In this document: positions 50,605 through 58,943 of the stretch, in pieces | Layout: every line of letters starts with the position of its first letter | Position numbering within the stretch: the stretch's first letter is position 1 | NCBI GenBank assembly: GCA_040382935.1 | Contig: JBEIEP010000007.1 | Coordinates: 18,868-82,867 of the forward strand | Source: JALQUL01 sp040382935 | GTDB lineage: Bacteria > Pseudomonadota > Gammaproteobacteria > Burkholderiales > Burkholderiaceae_C | Direction: 5' to 3' | Length of the DNA: 64,000 bases | The notes under the pieces: model-generated | Database searches by the model: none | Told to the model about the DNA's origin: nothing | The model's input: the letters and a program-made list of their open reading frames with translations, nothing else | Position numbers and translations under genes: made by a program

Positions 50605-52698
50605 TTACGACTGGGGCAGGGCTTCGGTCGCTTTTTTGGCAAACTCGGCGCGCAGCGCCCGCAGCTTTTCTCGTGGGTCTTCTTTAGCCCCTGTGCTTGT
50701 GGGGGCCATATCGGCAATGAATCGACTGGGCGCGGCCTGCACCATGTCACGGCCCTTTTTGCGTTGTTTGCAATGGGTCACCAACAGAGTACGCTGGGCG
50801 CGGGTAATGCCCACGTACATCAGGCGGCGTTCTTCCTGTAGTCGCAGCGCCAGTTGTTCAGGGGGTAAATCATCGGCATCGCTGGTTTTGAAAGGGAGCG
50901 TTCCTTCGTTCACGCCCACCAACACCACATGGGGCCATTCCAGCCCTTTGGCCGCGTGCAGGGTTGAAAGCGTAACCACATTGCGGTCTTTCTCGCGCTC
51001 AGACAGGGTAGAGAGCAGGGCAATGGTTTGCACCACCTCGAGCAGGTTTTTTTTCTCGTTGACCAGCGTAATTGCCGTGTCTTCGTCCACCTGGCCGCCG
51101 CAGCGTTGGCTCATCCATTCGCAAAAGTCCAGCACATTCGTCCAACGTGCAGCGGCCTGCGGCTCACTGTCTTCAGACTCGTACAGGTGCTTTTCGTAAG
51201 CGATGGCCACCAACCATTCGCGCATTAAGGCCGCGGCAGCCTCAGCCCCTTCGGTGTGCTGCGCGCGGTACACCCAATCGTTTACGAACCGCCCAAACTC
51301 GTGCAGCGCGTCCACGGCTTTGCGTGGCAGGGCCGTGCCCAGGCTATGGGCAAACAAGGCCTCGAACAGGCTGACTTTGTAGCGGTTGGCAAAGTCTCCC
51401 AAACTAGCAAGCGTTTGATGGCCTATGCCGCGTTTAGGAGTGGTAATGGCACGCAAAAACGCGGGGTCGTCGTCGTGGTTCACCCACAAGCGCAGCCAAG
51501 CGCACAGGTCTTTGATTTCAGACTTGTCAAAAAAACTCTGGCCGCCTGACACTTTGTAGGGAATTTGTGCCTTGCGCAGCGCCTTTTCTAAGGGGCGTGC
51601 CTGGTGGTTGGCGCGGTACAAAACCGCAAAGTCCTTCCATTCGATGGCAGCTTGTCCCGCAGTGGTCGTTTGTCCTGCGCGAAGGGCCTGGATGCGGGCT
51701 ACGGCGCGCTCGGCTTCGTGCTCCTCTTGGTCGGCCTGTAGCACCCTCACGGGTTCACCTTCGCCCAAATCACTCCAAAGATTTTTAACAAACAGACGGG
51801 GATTGGGGGCAATGACTTGATTGGCTGCTCGCAGAATCGCCCCCGTGGAGCGGTAGTTTTGCTCCAGTTTGATCACTTTCAGGTTGGGGTAGTCAATGGG
51901 CAGTTGCTTGAGATTGTCCAAGGTGGCACCTCGCCAGCCGTAAATGGATTGGTCGTCGTCTCCCACGGCGGTAAACCGCGCATGGGGGCCTAACAATTGC
52001 TTGAGCAAAGCGTACTGGGTGGCGTTGGTGTCTTGCACCTCGTCTACCAAGATATGCGCCAGGCTTTGCTGCCAGCGCTCACGCACATCGGGGTGGCGTT
52101 GAAGAAGGATCAGCGGCAGGCCAATTAAGTCGTCAAAGTCTACGCTTTGGTAGGCCGTTAGGCGCTCTTGGTAGCGCTCCATGATGAGGGCGGCGGCGCG
52201 CTCGTCTTCGTTGCTGGCTTGGGCCAACGCGGCGCTGGCGTCTAGGCCCTGGTTTTTCCAAAGGCTGATTTGCCATTGCCAGCGGCGGGCGGTAGCGGCG
52301 TCGGTGGTAGCTGCGGCGTCTTTGATCAAGCGGGTGACGTCATCGCTGTCCAGAATGCTAAATTGGGGCTTAAGACCTAAGGCTTGGCCGTCTTGGCGCA
52401 AGATATGCACGCCCAGGGCATGGAAGGTGCAAATACGCACCTCTTTGGCGGCCTTACCGATTAAGGCCCGCGCCCGCTCACGCATTTCCTGTGCCGCTTT
52501 GTTGGTAAACGTGATGGCGGCAATGCGTTTGGGTTCTTCACCCATCTGTATCAGTCTGGCAATTTTGTGGGTAATCACCCGTGTTTTGCCCGACCCCGCG
52601 CCCGCCAGTACCAGGCAAGGGGCATGCATAAAGTTGACCGCTTCTTGTTGGGCCAGATTCAGGCCTGGGCCTGAGGGGGTTTGAGAGGGGGATGACAT
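50605..52698 (-). CDS. rep: ATP-dependent DNA helicase Rep
   Basis: This 697-residue SF1A helicase has Walker A LAGAGSGKTRVITHK near residues 31-45, Walker B DEVQDTNATQYALL near 220 and the QxxRxx motif region (VGDDDQSIYGWRGA). FKxYxxG-like EQNYRSTGAILRAAN and a C-terminal STLHAAKGLEWPHVVLVG complete the set. Rep/PcrA unwinds DNA 3' to 5' and restarts stalled forks. It is a single gene transcribed leftward and convergent with pglL. Confidence 0.92.
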   Translation of the reverse strand: MSSPSQTPSGPGLNLAQQEAVNFMHAPCLVLAGAGSGKTRVITHKIARLIQMGEEPKRIAAITFTNKAAQEMRERARALIGKAAKEVRICTFHALGVHILRQDGQALGLKPQFSILDSDDVTRLIKDAAATTDAATARRWQWQISLWKNQGLDASAALAQASNEDERAAALIMERYQERLTAYQSVDFDDLIGLPLILLQRHPDVRERWQQSLAHILVDEVQDTNATQYALLKQLLGPHARFTAVGDDDQSIYGWRGATLDNLKQLPIDYPNLKVIKLEQNYRSTGAILRAANQVIAPNPRLFVKNLWSDLGEGEPVRVLQADQEEHEAERAVARIQALRAGQTTTAGQAAIEWKDFAVLYRANHQARPLEKALRKAQIPYKVSGGQSFFDKSEIKDLCAWLRLWVNHDDDPAFLRAITTPKRGIGHQTLASLGDFANRYKVSLFEALFAHSLGTALPRKAVDALHEFGRFVNDWVYRAQHTEGAEAAAALMREWLVAIAYEKHLYESEDSEPQAAARWTNVLDFCEWMSQRCGGQVDEDTAITLVNEKKNLLEVVQTIALLSTLSEREKDRNVVTLSTLHAAKGLEWPHVVLVGVNEGTLPFKTSDADDLPPEQLALRLQEERRLMYVGITRAQRTLLVTHCKQRKKGRDMVQAAPSRFIADMAPTSTGAKEDPREKLRALRAEFAKKATEALPQS

Positions 52699-52844
52699 AC
52701 AGACGACAAGGTGACACGTGGCGGCGCTGCCGCCTCATAGGAGCCCTCCGCAAAACCCGACGCGGTCCGAAAACCGCCGGATTCGGGCGGGTACGGCCTC
52801 ACAGGTGTTTTGCACAGGCTTGCTAGGCCTGCGACAATAGCACG

Positions 52845-53894
52845 ATGCAAGCCGTTTTCTTGGTCACGATTCCCTTTTTCGCTTTGGTATTGGCCGGGTT
52901 TTGGGCTGCGTGGCGCGGCATTTTGCCTTTGAATGCGATTGCCGGACTTAACGCCTACGTGCTGTTCTTTGCGCTGCCTTGTTTGCTGTTTCGATTTGGT
53001 GCGTCTACGCCCATCGCGACGCTGCTCGATCCGGTCACCATGGTGGTCTATGCCTGCTGCGCGCTGGTTGTGGTTGGATTTACCCTGATGCTGACTTTAG
53101 GCGGCAGGGTAGGGTGGAGTGATGCCTCCTTGGGCGCTTTGGTGGCGGCATTTCCAAATACCGGGTTTATGGGCGTACCTTTATTGGTCGCGCTTTTTGG
53201 CCCCGGTGCTGCAGGGGTGGTGATTCAAACCATCATGATCGATATGCTGCTGACCACTTCGATCTGTGTGGCCTTGTCCCGCTGGGGTCAGGGGCAAGAC
53301 GCTAGCGTTGGGCAATCGGCGCTCAACGCCCTCAAAGGCGTGTTTAGCAACCCCATGCCTTGGGCCATTTTGGCCGGTATCTTGGCGGCAAGCGTACAAA
53401 CCACTGGGGTGGCGGCCTGGTTGCTGCCCTACGAGGCCATCATTGCGCCGGCATACAAGGCGATGTCCTTGTTGGCCGATTCGGCGTCACCCGTGGCATT
53501 GTTCACCATAGGGGCCGTGCTGGCACGCGCCCAGCGCCAAGCGCAGACCACCGCCTTGGCGCCAACTGGCGGTGCGACCCCCGGAACCACAACCCAAGGC
53601 ATGAATTTGGGCAAGCGACTGTGGGGCCAAGCCTTGGTGGTGGCCTTGATTAAACTTTTTCTTCACCCGTTTTTGGTGTTGGTGGCAGCGATGGTGGCCA
53701 AGGCATTGGGATTTGCACTCAACCCCTTTGCCCTGATGGTGTTGATAGCGGCGGCGGCATTGCCCAGTGCGAGCAATGTATCACTGCTGGCCGAGCGTTA
53801 CGGCGCAGACAACGGGCGAATTGCCCGCATCATTTTGTTGTCGACCGTTATTGCGTTTTTCACCTTTTCCGGTTTGGTCGCAGCATTGAAGTAA
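52845..53894 (+). CDS. AEC-family (auxin efflux carrier-like) transporter
   Basis: This 349-residue protein has about ten hydrophobic helices in two five-helix halves. The AEC signs are LPCLLFRFGAS after the second helix, FPNTGFMGVPLLVALFG near residue 105 and a closing LPSASNVSLLAERYGADNGRIARIILLST. In bacteria this family exports or imports small carboxylates; a substrate cannot be named from sequence. The TAA stop at 53892-53894 lies in the TAAA target duplication of the MITE-like element that follows. Confidence 0.88.
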   Translation: MQAVFLVTIPFFALVLAGFWAAWRGILPLNAIAGLNAYVLFFALPCLLFRFGASTPIATLLDPVTMVVYACCALVVVGFTLMLTLGGRVGWSDASLGALVAAFPNTGFMGVPLLVALFGPGAAGVVIQTIMIDMLLTTSICVALSRWGQGQDASVGQSALNALKGVFSNPMPWAILAGILAASVQTTGVAAWLLPYEAIIAPAYKAMSLLADSASPVALFTIGAVLARAQRQAQTTALAPTGGATPGTTTQGMNLGKRLWGQALVVALIKLFLHPFLVLVAAMVAKALGFALNPFALMVLIAAAALPSASNVSLLAERYGADNGRIARIILLSTVIAFFTFSGLVAALK

Positions 53895-53895
53895 A

Positions 53896-54056
53896 GGAAC
53901 CTCTGCAAAACCCCATGCGCGATCTGAGGCCACGATAATGGCGCCCCACTGTGTTGGCTTTTTGGCCCATACCGTCCGGTATGGGCTGCAAAATCCGCCT
54001 TGTGGTGCATCCATTCTCGTGGCTCATATTCGCACAGCGGGTTTTGCAGAGGTTCC
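53896..54056. mobile_element. 161-bp MITE-like element with 18-bp terminal inverted repeats and TAAA duplication
   Basis: The left end is GGAACCTCTGCAAAACCC, and the right end is its exact reverse complement (18 bp). The element is bracketed by TAAA at 53892-53895 and at 54057-54060, a 4-bp target duplication. A perfect inner stem (53966-53974 with 53977-53985) lies in the middle. There is no open frame, so it is non-autonomous. Related ends are found at 171, 22680, 33281 and 58660. The insertion sequence that once moved it is not in the window. Confidence 0.8.
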
Positions 54057-54178
54057 TAAAGGAAGTTTCAAAGTCATCTGCTCAAAATAAATAAAATGGG
54101 AGATAATTGCCCGAAATATCGATAAAGGGTGGTTGTCTTTGCTGCTGGCCTACCCTTTCGTAAGCAAAGGAAATCGGC

Positions 54179-54979
54179 ATGGGCATGGCTTTTAGTAAAC
54201 AAGGGGTTTTGCAGACCCTCCCGGCACAAAAGGTACTTCTGTCGGTGGCGGTTGCGCTGAGCGGGTTTATTGTTGCCTGCACCTCGGCGCCAGAGTTGCG
54301 CCACCCGGCGGGAAAAAGTAAACAAGCCGTACCTGGCAATCAAGAGGCCGCCGCCCGCTATGAAGCCCAGCGACTGGGTGTGTCGCTGCCCCAGACACCT
54401 GTCGTTTTGTCGCACGACGCGGACGACGTAAAGGCCCTTAGCGACCAGTTAGAGCAACTCAAACAACAGATCAAGCAGGCAAAAAGTTTTCCTGCGCTGG
54501 TCGGTACCAACGGCAACTCAAGCCTCCCGCTGCGCTCGCAAAACAAGTCCCTTAACAGGGAACTGCCACCTGTCACCCAATGGCCAGCGCCATCCGCTGC
54601 ACCGCTTACCCATGAAAAAGATGCACCTGTGTGGGTGTCTGCGGCCAGGCGGTTCGAGGTCACCGCCAAAGACACGACGCTGTTGGGCGTGGTCGTGCGC
54701 TGGGCCCAATTGAATGACTGGCGCGTCCAGCTCAATGGTGCGGCGTTGCGTGCGGGGGCGTTTCCCTCACACACCACCGCCTATGCCGATATTGCGCTGC
54801 TTCCGATAGCCAAAGGCCTGGGGGCCGATGAGTTGGATGTGGCACTGGGTGCTTTGTTGGAAGCACATCAGCACTTTAAGGAGCGGCTTGCCTTTGAGGT
54901 CGCTTTAAAAACGACCGCACAGGAACTGGTCATACAGAGCAAGCTAACACCCGCACCCCCTCGCTCTTTAGCGCCCTAG
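54179..54979 (+). CDS. TcpQ-like pilus-biogenesis lipoprotein
   Basis: This 266-residue protein has a lipoprotein signal with Cys34 in VAVALSGFIVACTSAPEL. The C-terminal domain (about residues 155-255, FEVTAKDTTLLGVVVRWAQLNDWRVQLNG then LPIAKGLGADELDVALGALL) has the TcpQ/PilL-C pattern of a small domain that docks with a secretin. Between them is a helical and Pro-rich linker. It is the first of four genes on the plus strand of a type IVB pilus type. An AAAGGA lies just before the ATG. Confidence 0.65.
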   Translation: MGMAFSKQGVLQTLPAQKVLLSVAVALSGFIVACTSAPELRHPAGKSKQAVPGNQEAAARYEAQRLGVSLPQTPVVLSHDADDVKALSDQLEQLKQQIKQAKSFPALVGTNGNSSLPLRSQNKSLNRELPPVTQWPAPSAAPLTHEKDAPVWVSAARRFEVTAKDTTLLGVVVRWAQLNDWRVQLNGAALRAGAFPSHTTAYADIALLPIAKGLGADELDVALGALLEAHQHFKERLAFEVALKTTAQELVIQSKLTPAPPRSLAP

Positions 54980-54999
54980 GCACAAGAAAGGCTTTGCAA

Positions 55000-55602
55000 A
55001 TGAAAGAACGTCATGCACTATCAACGGCCGGTGGCTGGCACCTATGGCCGCAACGGCCCTCGCCTTTAGAGCGCTCATGGGCAGAGCGGGGGCTGTCGTT
55101 CGTGGTGTTGGCGATAATTCTTGTTGGCCCCTTGCAAAGTGCTGCCCAGCCGGTAAAGACGCAGCAGGCAGAGTGCGTGTTTACTTTGCAAGGCGGGAAA
55201 AAGCCTAACTGCTCGGAACCGTTAACAGTGGCCGCGCCCGTAACAAAAGAGGTTCCCGGTGCTGGCACACCCGCACTCAACACGGGCCCAGACGTCGCGC
55301 CACCGCCACAGCCAGTGCCAAAACCAAAATGGACATTGCAACTTCAGGATCTGACCCTTTACGCCGCATTTAGCCGATGGGCCAAAGAAGCGGGTTGGCG
55401 GGTTCTGTGGGACGCCGACAAACACTTGTTGATCGACAGCCCTGACGTGGTGACCGGCGATTTTGAGCAAGCCATTACGGCGGTGTTGTCTTCGCCTGGC
55501 ATCGCCAGTGGCGCCTATCCTTTAGAAGTGTGCTTTTATCCCAACACGCCCCCATTGGTACGCATTACCAAGCGCGGAGACCAAGCAAAGGACTGCAAAT
55601 GA
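55000..55602 (+). CDS. TcpQ-domain pilus-biogenesis protein
   Basis: The start at ATG 55000 has a GAAAGG upstream, giving 200 residues. A hydrophobic stretch (about residues 30-50) acts as signal or anchor. The C-terminal part is the TcpQ domain: KPKWTLQLQDLTLYAAFSRWAKEAGWRVLWDADKHLLIDS, then VTGDFEQAITAVL and a final PNTPPLVRITKRG. It is a second copy of the kind of domain in the preceding gene. The stop overlaps the start of the secretin gene (ATGA), so translation is coupled and a secretin partner role is likely. Confidence 0.75.
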   Translation: MKERHALSTAGGWHLWPQRPSPLERSWAERGLSFVVLAIILVGPLQSAAQPVKTQQAECVFTLQGGKKPNCSEPLTVAAPVTKEVPGAGTPALNTGPDVAPPPQPVPKPKWTLQLQDLTLYAAFSRWAKEAGWRVLWDADKHLLIDSPDVVTGDFEQAITAVLSSPGIASGAYPLEVCFYPNTPPLVRITKRGDQAKDCK

Positions 55603-57473
55603 AGCGCTTAGTGATCACCCAGCGAGGCGTATTGTTCATGCTCGTTGTCGGTGTGACGACGGGCTGCGCAAACACCAAAATTGACGTGGGCAGCGCTCAA
55701 ACCAAAGCCTTGACCCAACAGGCGGTGGACCGGGCTGCAACATTGCAGCCTTTGCCCATTGGGGCCGATACACCCGGCACGGCAAGCCAGGCCAACGCAC
55801 AGGCCCAGGCCATCGCGCAGCGGCCTATTGCCATGCGCGCGACCAGCCCATGGGTGGGAAAGCGAACCGTTGCGGTACAAAGTGACGCCGCTTTGCCTGC
55901 CATTTTCGGAGAGTCGTTTGCCTTTCATTTCGACGACCGAGCACAGGCGGGTCGTGTAGGTATCGCGCAGGTGGCAGAACGCTTGTCGCGCATGACCGGC
56001 GTGCCGGTTCGGGTTAAGCAAGATATTTACAGTAATGCGCCGGGAAATGCCTCTGGAAATAACTCCCCTGCGACGCCCACAACCGCAACTGCTCTACCCG
56101 CGCCAATGCCTTTTCAGGCGCAGGTGGGATTGCCACTTGAACTGCCTGCCAGTGGCGCGTCAGCCTTTGGCCAGGCCAGCAGCAAGGCCTCTAGCGCGAC
56201 AAAGTCGCCGGTGAATTACTCTGGTGGACAGGGCACAGTCTCAATGGCCCCGTTGACCGCGGTGGTGCCAATAGCAGGGCCTAGCATCGAAGCGATGCAA
56301 ATGCGTTGGGATGGCACCTTGACTGGATTTTTGGACCATGTAACCGGACTGCTCAACCTAAGCTGGGCCTACCGCGAAGGGGTGGTGGTGATTGAACGCT
56401 TGGTCACCGAAACCTTTGAGATCACGGCTTTTGGCGGCACCCAAGAATACAGGGTTCAAATTTCTGGGGGCAACGATGGCAAAGGCACATTCGGTGGGTC
56501 TAGCTCTGTTTTGGATGTGCAGGAGCAAGGCAAGCTAACGGCATTGGAGTCCTTGAAACGCGCCCTGGACCAGTTGGTCACGCCCTCAGGGGGGTCGGTG
56601 AGTTTGAACGAAGGGTCGGGCCGTTTCACAGTCATGGCGCCCAGAGACACCATGGCCCGTGTGCGCGAACTGGTGCGATCTGAAGACGCCAGTTTACGAC
56701 GCCAGGCGCATATACAGTTCGACGTCTACAGCGTTGTGGGCAAGGATGAAGACCAGTACGGGGTGGACTGGTCACCTTTTGTGGGCGAACTCATGAAGTC
56801 TTGGGGGGCAAAAATAAAGTCACCCGCTTCTTTGGTGGGCACCGGTGCCGCCAGCCTGACTTACGCCATCGCTGAGACCGTGGCCGATTCGGCAGACCCC
56901 GCCCTTAAAAGCAAAGTGTCGCGTTATGGCGGCAGCTCGGCGTTGTTGCAAGCCTTGCACCAAGTTGGGGATACGGCGCAGTACCGTCCCATCAGCATGG
57001 TGGCCATGAACCGCCAGTGGGCACGCAAAACCAATCTAAAGGTGACGGGCTATGTGGCTGAAACCACCCCCGCCACCAGTACAGGGGCGGGTTCGGGGTC
57101 GCCGGGTTTGAAGACCTCCTCGGTCACTACAGGGGATAAATTTTTGGTGCAACCGGCCATCATGGACGATGGCACCATATATTTAAAGTTTGGCGTATCC
57201 CTGACCGATTTGCTGGGCCTGTTTAACGTCAACGCAGGGTCGGGCAGCAGTTTGCAAACCGTGCAGACCCCTGAAACTTCCGGAACCGACGACCAGGGAA
57301 CGATTCGCCTCAGCCCGGGTGAAAGCATGGTGATTACCGGCCTTTCAAGGCGTGTTGCGCAAACTGATCGCAGCGGTTTGACCCAAGAGGCACCTATCGC
57401 ATTGGGCGGGTCTATACGGCGTAACTACAAGCGCGAAGACTTTCTAATTGTTGTTCGTGCCGTGCCCATCTAA
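55599..57473 (+). CDS. pilN: Type IVB pilus secretin lipoprotein (PilN)
   Basis: The start at ATG 55599 overlaps the previous stop, giving 624 residues. Cys23 in VGVTTGCANTK marks a lipobox. The N-terminal periplasmic domains include IAQVAERLSRMTGVPVRVKQDI and a FLDHVTGLLNLSWAYREGVVVI fold. The secretin domain at the C-terminus has VQPAIMDDGTIYLKFGVSL and a terminal SPGESMVITGLSRR. PilN is the outer-membrane ring of type IVB pili of plasmid and enteropathogenic type. It should be lipidated and form the exit channel. It is intact, but most of its partners are not in the window. Confidence 0.85.
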   Translation: MKRLVITQRGVLFMLVVGVTTGCANTKIDVGSAQTKALTQQAVDRAATLQPLPIGADTPGTASQANAQAQAIAQRPIAMRATSPWVGKRTVAVQSDAALPAIFGESFAFHFDDRAQAGRVGIAQVAERLSRMTGVPVRVKQDIYSNAPGNASGNNSPATPTTATALPAPMPFQAQVGLPLELPASGASAFGQASSKASSATKSPVNYSGGQGTVSMAPLTAVVPIAGPSIEAMQMRWDGTLTGFLDHVTGLLNLSWAYREGVVVIERLVTETFEITAFGGTQEYRVQISGGNDGKGTFGGSSSVLDVQEQGKLTALESLKRALDQLVTPSGGSVSLNEGSGRFTVMAPRDTMARVRELVRSEDASLRRQAHIQFDVYSVVGKDEDQYGVDWSPFVGELMKSWGAKIKSPASLVGTGAASLTYAIAETVADSADPALKSKVSRYGGSSALLQALHQVGDTAQYRPISMVAMNRQWARKTNLKVTGYVAETTPATSTGAGSGSPGLKTSSVTTGDKFLVQPAIMDDGTIYLKFGVSLTDLLGLFNVNAGSGSSLQTVQTPETSGTDDQGTIRLSPGESMVITGLSRRVAQTDRSGLTQEAPIALGGSIRRNYKREDFLIVVRAVPI

Positions 57474-57545
57474 CCCCGTTAGAAGCCGATACCGTGCAGC
57501 CAACCGTACTGAACTTTCATGCATCTGCCAGCAAGAGGAGTCACT

Positions 57546-58220
57546 ATGCGGCAACCTAGAAAGACTGTCCTAAGCGACGGTCACCTTAAAAGCCAATCAG
57601 AACCAACGACCCATGTGTTTGTTTTGGATCGCGACGCGCGTACGACCTTGCGCAACCTCTATCGATGGCTTCAAGCCTTGGCACTCCAAACCGCCTTGGT
57701 GGCCCCTGCATTTGCGGCCAACGAAGTGCCGATTGCGCCATTGGCGCACGCCAAGACCTCCCCGGTGGCTGTAAGCGCCCAACCCCCTGTGCCGCCTCAC
57801 CCTTCCGAAGCCATTGCAAAGCAGACGCCCGCAGCAACGGGTGTTTTGACGCTAGAGCGTCTTGCCAACGCGCAGCGTCAAAAGCTGGCCGCAGAATTGG
57901 AGAAAGGAAAATCAACCAACGAGGTGAGACCGGATAACGCCAATCCATCGCTAACGAAAGCGAGCAAACCCAAAGCGCCGAACGAACCCGTAGCCAGAGG
58001 GCGCCTCCAAACGCTTGTGGTGGTGGCCACCTACGGAACGCCCGCTAACCCACGCGCTGAGGTTCAGTGGAACGGCGTGACCCGAGTGGTAGGCCCAAAA
58101 GCGGCTTTGGGTCCGGCCACCATTGAGGCGATTAGCCATGGCCAGGTTCGTGTAACCCTAGTGCAACAGCAAAAACCCGTCAGTTATGCCTTGCAGCCGG
58201 GCGAGCGCCTAGATTTCTAG
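57546..58220 (+). CDS. PilP-like type IVB pilus biogenesis protein
   Basis: The start at ATG 57546 has an AGAGGAG ribosome binding site, giving 224 residues. A hydrophobic segment (about 48-63, LQALALQTALVAPAFA) acts as signal or anchor. A Pro/Ala-rich linker follows, and a small terminal domain (RGRLQTLVVVATYGTPANPRAEVQWNGVTRVVGP then ISHGQVRVTLVQQQKPVSYALQPGERLDF). The final domain resembles PilP of IncI-type pili, which links the inner-membrane platform with the secretin. The assignment is made with reserve, mainly by neighbourhood. After it the pilus gene set stops. Confidence 0.6.
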   Translation: MRQPRKTVLSDGHLKSQSEPTTHVFVLDRDARTTLRNLYRWLQALALQTALVAPAFAANEVPIAPLAHAKTSPVAVSAQPPVPPHPSEAIAKQTPAATGVLTLERLANAQRQKLAAELEKGKSTNEVRPDNANPSLTKASKPKAPNEPVARGRLQTLVVVATYGTPANPRAEVQWNGVTRVVGPKAALGPATIEAISHGQVRVTLVQQQKPVSYALQPGERLDF

Positions 58221-58222
58221 CC

Positions 58223-58474
58223 CTAAGCCTTAGGGCTGCGAGGCGATTTGGTGGCCTTTGCTTGGTACTGGTCCAGCGCCTTGAGCGACAGGCCGTCCAC
58301 GTGCTCGCGCCCGATGTAGTCCACGCCATCCAAGCCCATTCTTAACAAAAGTCGACCCAAGGCAGCACAAGGCTCTGGTAGGGTTTGGTCTTTAATCTCA
58401 TGCTCACTGGATGCTAGGCACGATTGAAATGCCGCACGCACGTGCTTGAACGAGAAAGGAGTAAGTAAAGCCAT
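58223..58474 (-). CDS. Hypothetical 83-residue protein
   Basis: This small minus-strand frame is convergent with the PilP-like gene and separated by two bases. It has mixed charge, a PCAALGRLLLRMGLDGVDYIGREHVDG central region and a Lys/Ser-rich C-terminus. I do not recognise the family. There is no strong ribosome binding site. It may be real or a chance frame at the edge of the repeat-flanked segment. Confidence 0.4.
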   Translation of the reverse strand: MALLTPFSFKHVRAAFQSCLASSEHEIKDQTLPEPCAALGRLLLRMGLDGVDYIGREHVDGLSLKALDQYQAKATKSPRSPKA

Positions 58475-58584
58475 ATCTGGGTGACGATTTATTTGGGGAA
58501 TTCCGACACCATTTTACTCATTTTGAGAGTGTTTTCCCTCTGGGATGAGCTCCCATTTATAATAAAATGTCGGTATTTTCTGCA

Positions 58585-58660
58585 GGAAAGGTCTGCAAAA
58601 ATCCCTGTGTGGTGTCATTGTCTGGGCCTCAGATCGTGCATGGGGTTTTGCAGAGCTTCC
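58585..58660. repeat. 76-bp remnant of the same MITE-like family
   Basis: Read on the minus strand from 58660 it begins GGAAGCTCTGCAAAACCCCA and continues TGCACGATCTGAGGCC, matching the left 36 bp of the element at 53896 with two differences. The other end (58585, GGAAAGGTCTGCAAAAATCC) is a more diverged inverted copy. Most of the inner part is deleted. The 58475-58723 gap holds otherwise only AT-rich sequence and no clear gene. Confidence 0.7.
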
Positions 58661-58723
58661 CTGGGAACCCTAATCCTTCACCAGCGCAAGCGCGGTGAAG
58701 TCACGTAGAGGGTCACAGGGGTA

Positions 58724-58918
58724 CTAAACCACTTTTGCGATCAGACCCGCCACCAGACTGAGTAACACCGTACTGGCCAATGGAATAAACAACTCCCGTC
58801 CAAATAGTTTGAACCGGAAATCTCCCGGTAACCGACCTATGCCCAATTTGCCCAAAAACGGCGCAAACCAATTGATCAGCAGAAGGGCGATAAAAATGAC
58901 CAAAAGCCATCTGAACAT
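58724..58918 (-). CDS. DUF2905 family small membrane protein
   Basis: The start at ATG 58918 gives 64 residues. It has two hydrophobic helices around the family signature LGKLGIGRLPGDFRF (residues 22-36), with the FxRELFIPLASTVLLSLVAGLI second helix. DUF2905 proteins are small inner-membrane proteins of unknown function. The gene lies 25 bp downstream of midA on the same strand, so it is likely co-transcribed. Confidence 0.88.
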   Translation of the reverse strand: MFRWLLVIFIALLLINWFAPFLGKLGIGRLPGDFRFKLFGRELFIPLASTVLLSLVAGLIAKVV

Positions 58919-58943
58919 ATAGATTCCTGAAGGGGCGCGCACC

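Noticed and set aside
58481..58708. Plus-strand frame of 75 codons
   Set aside because: It runs through the repeat remnant and has no ribosome binding site or recognised domain.
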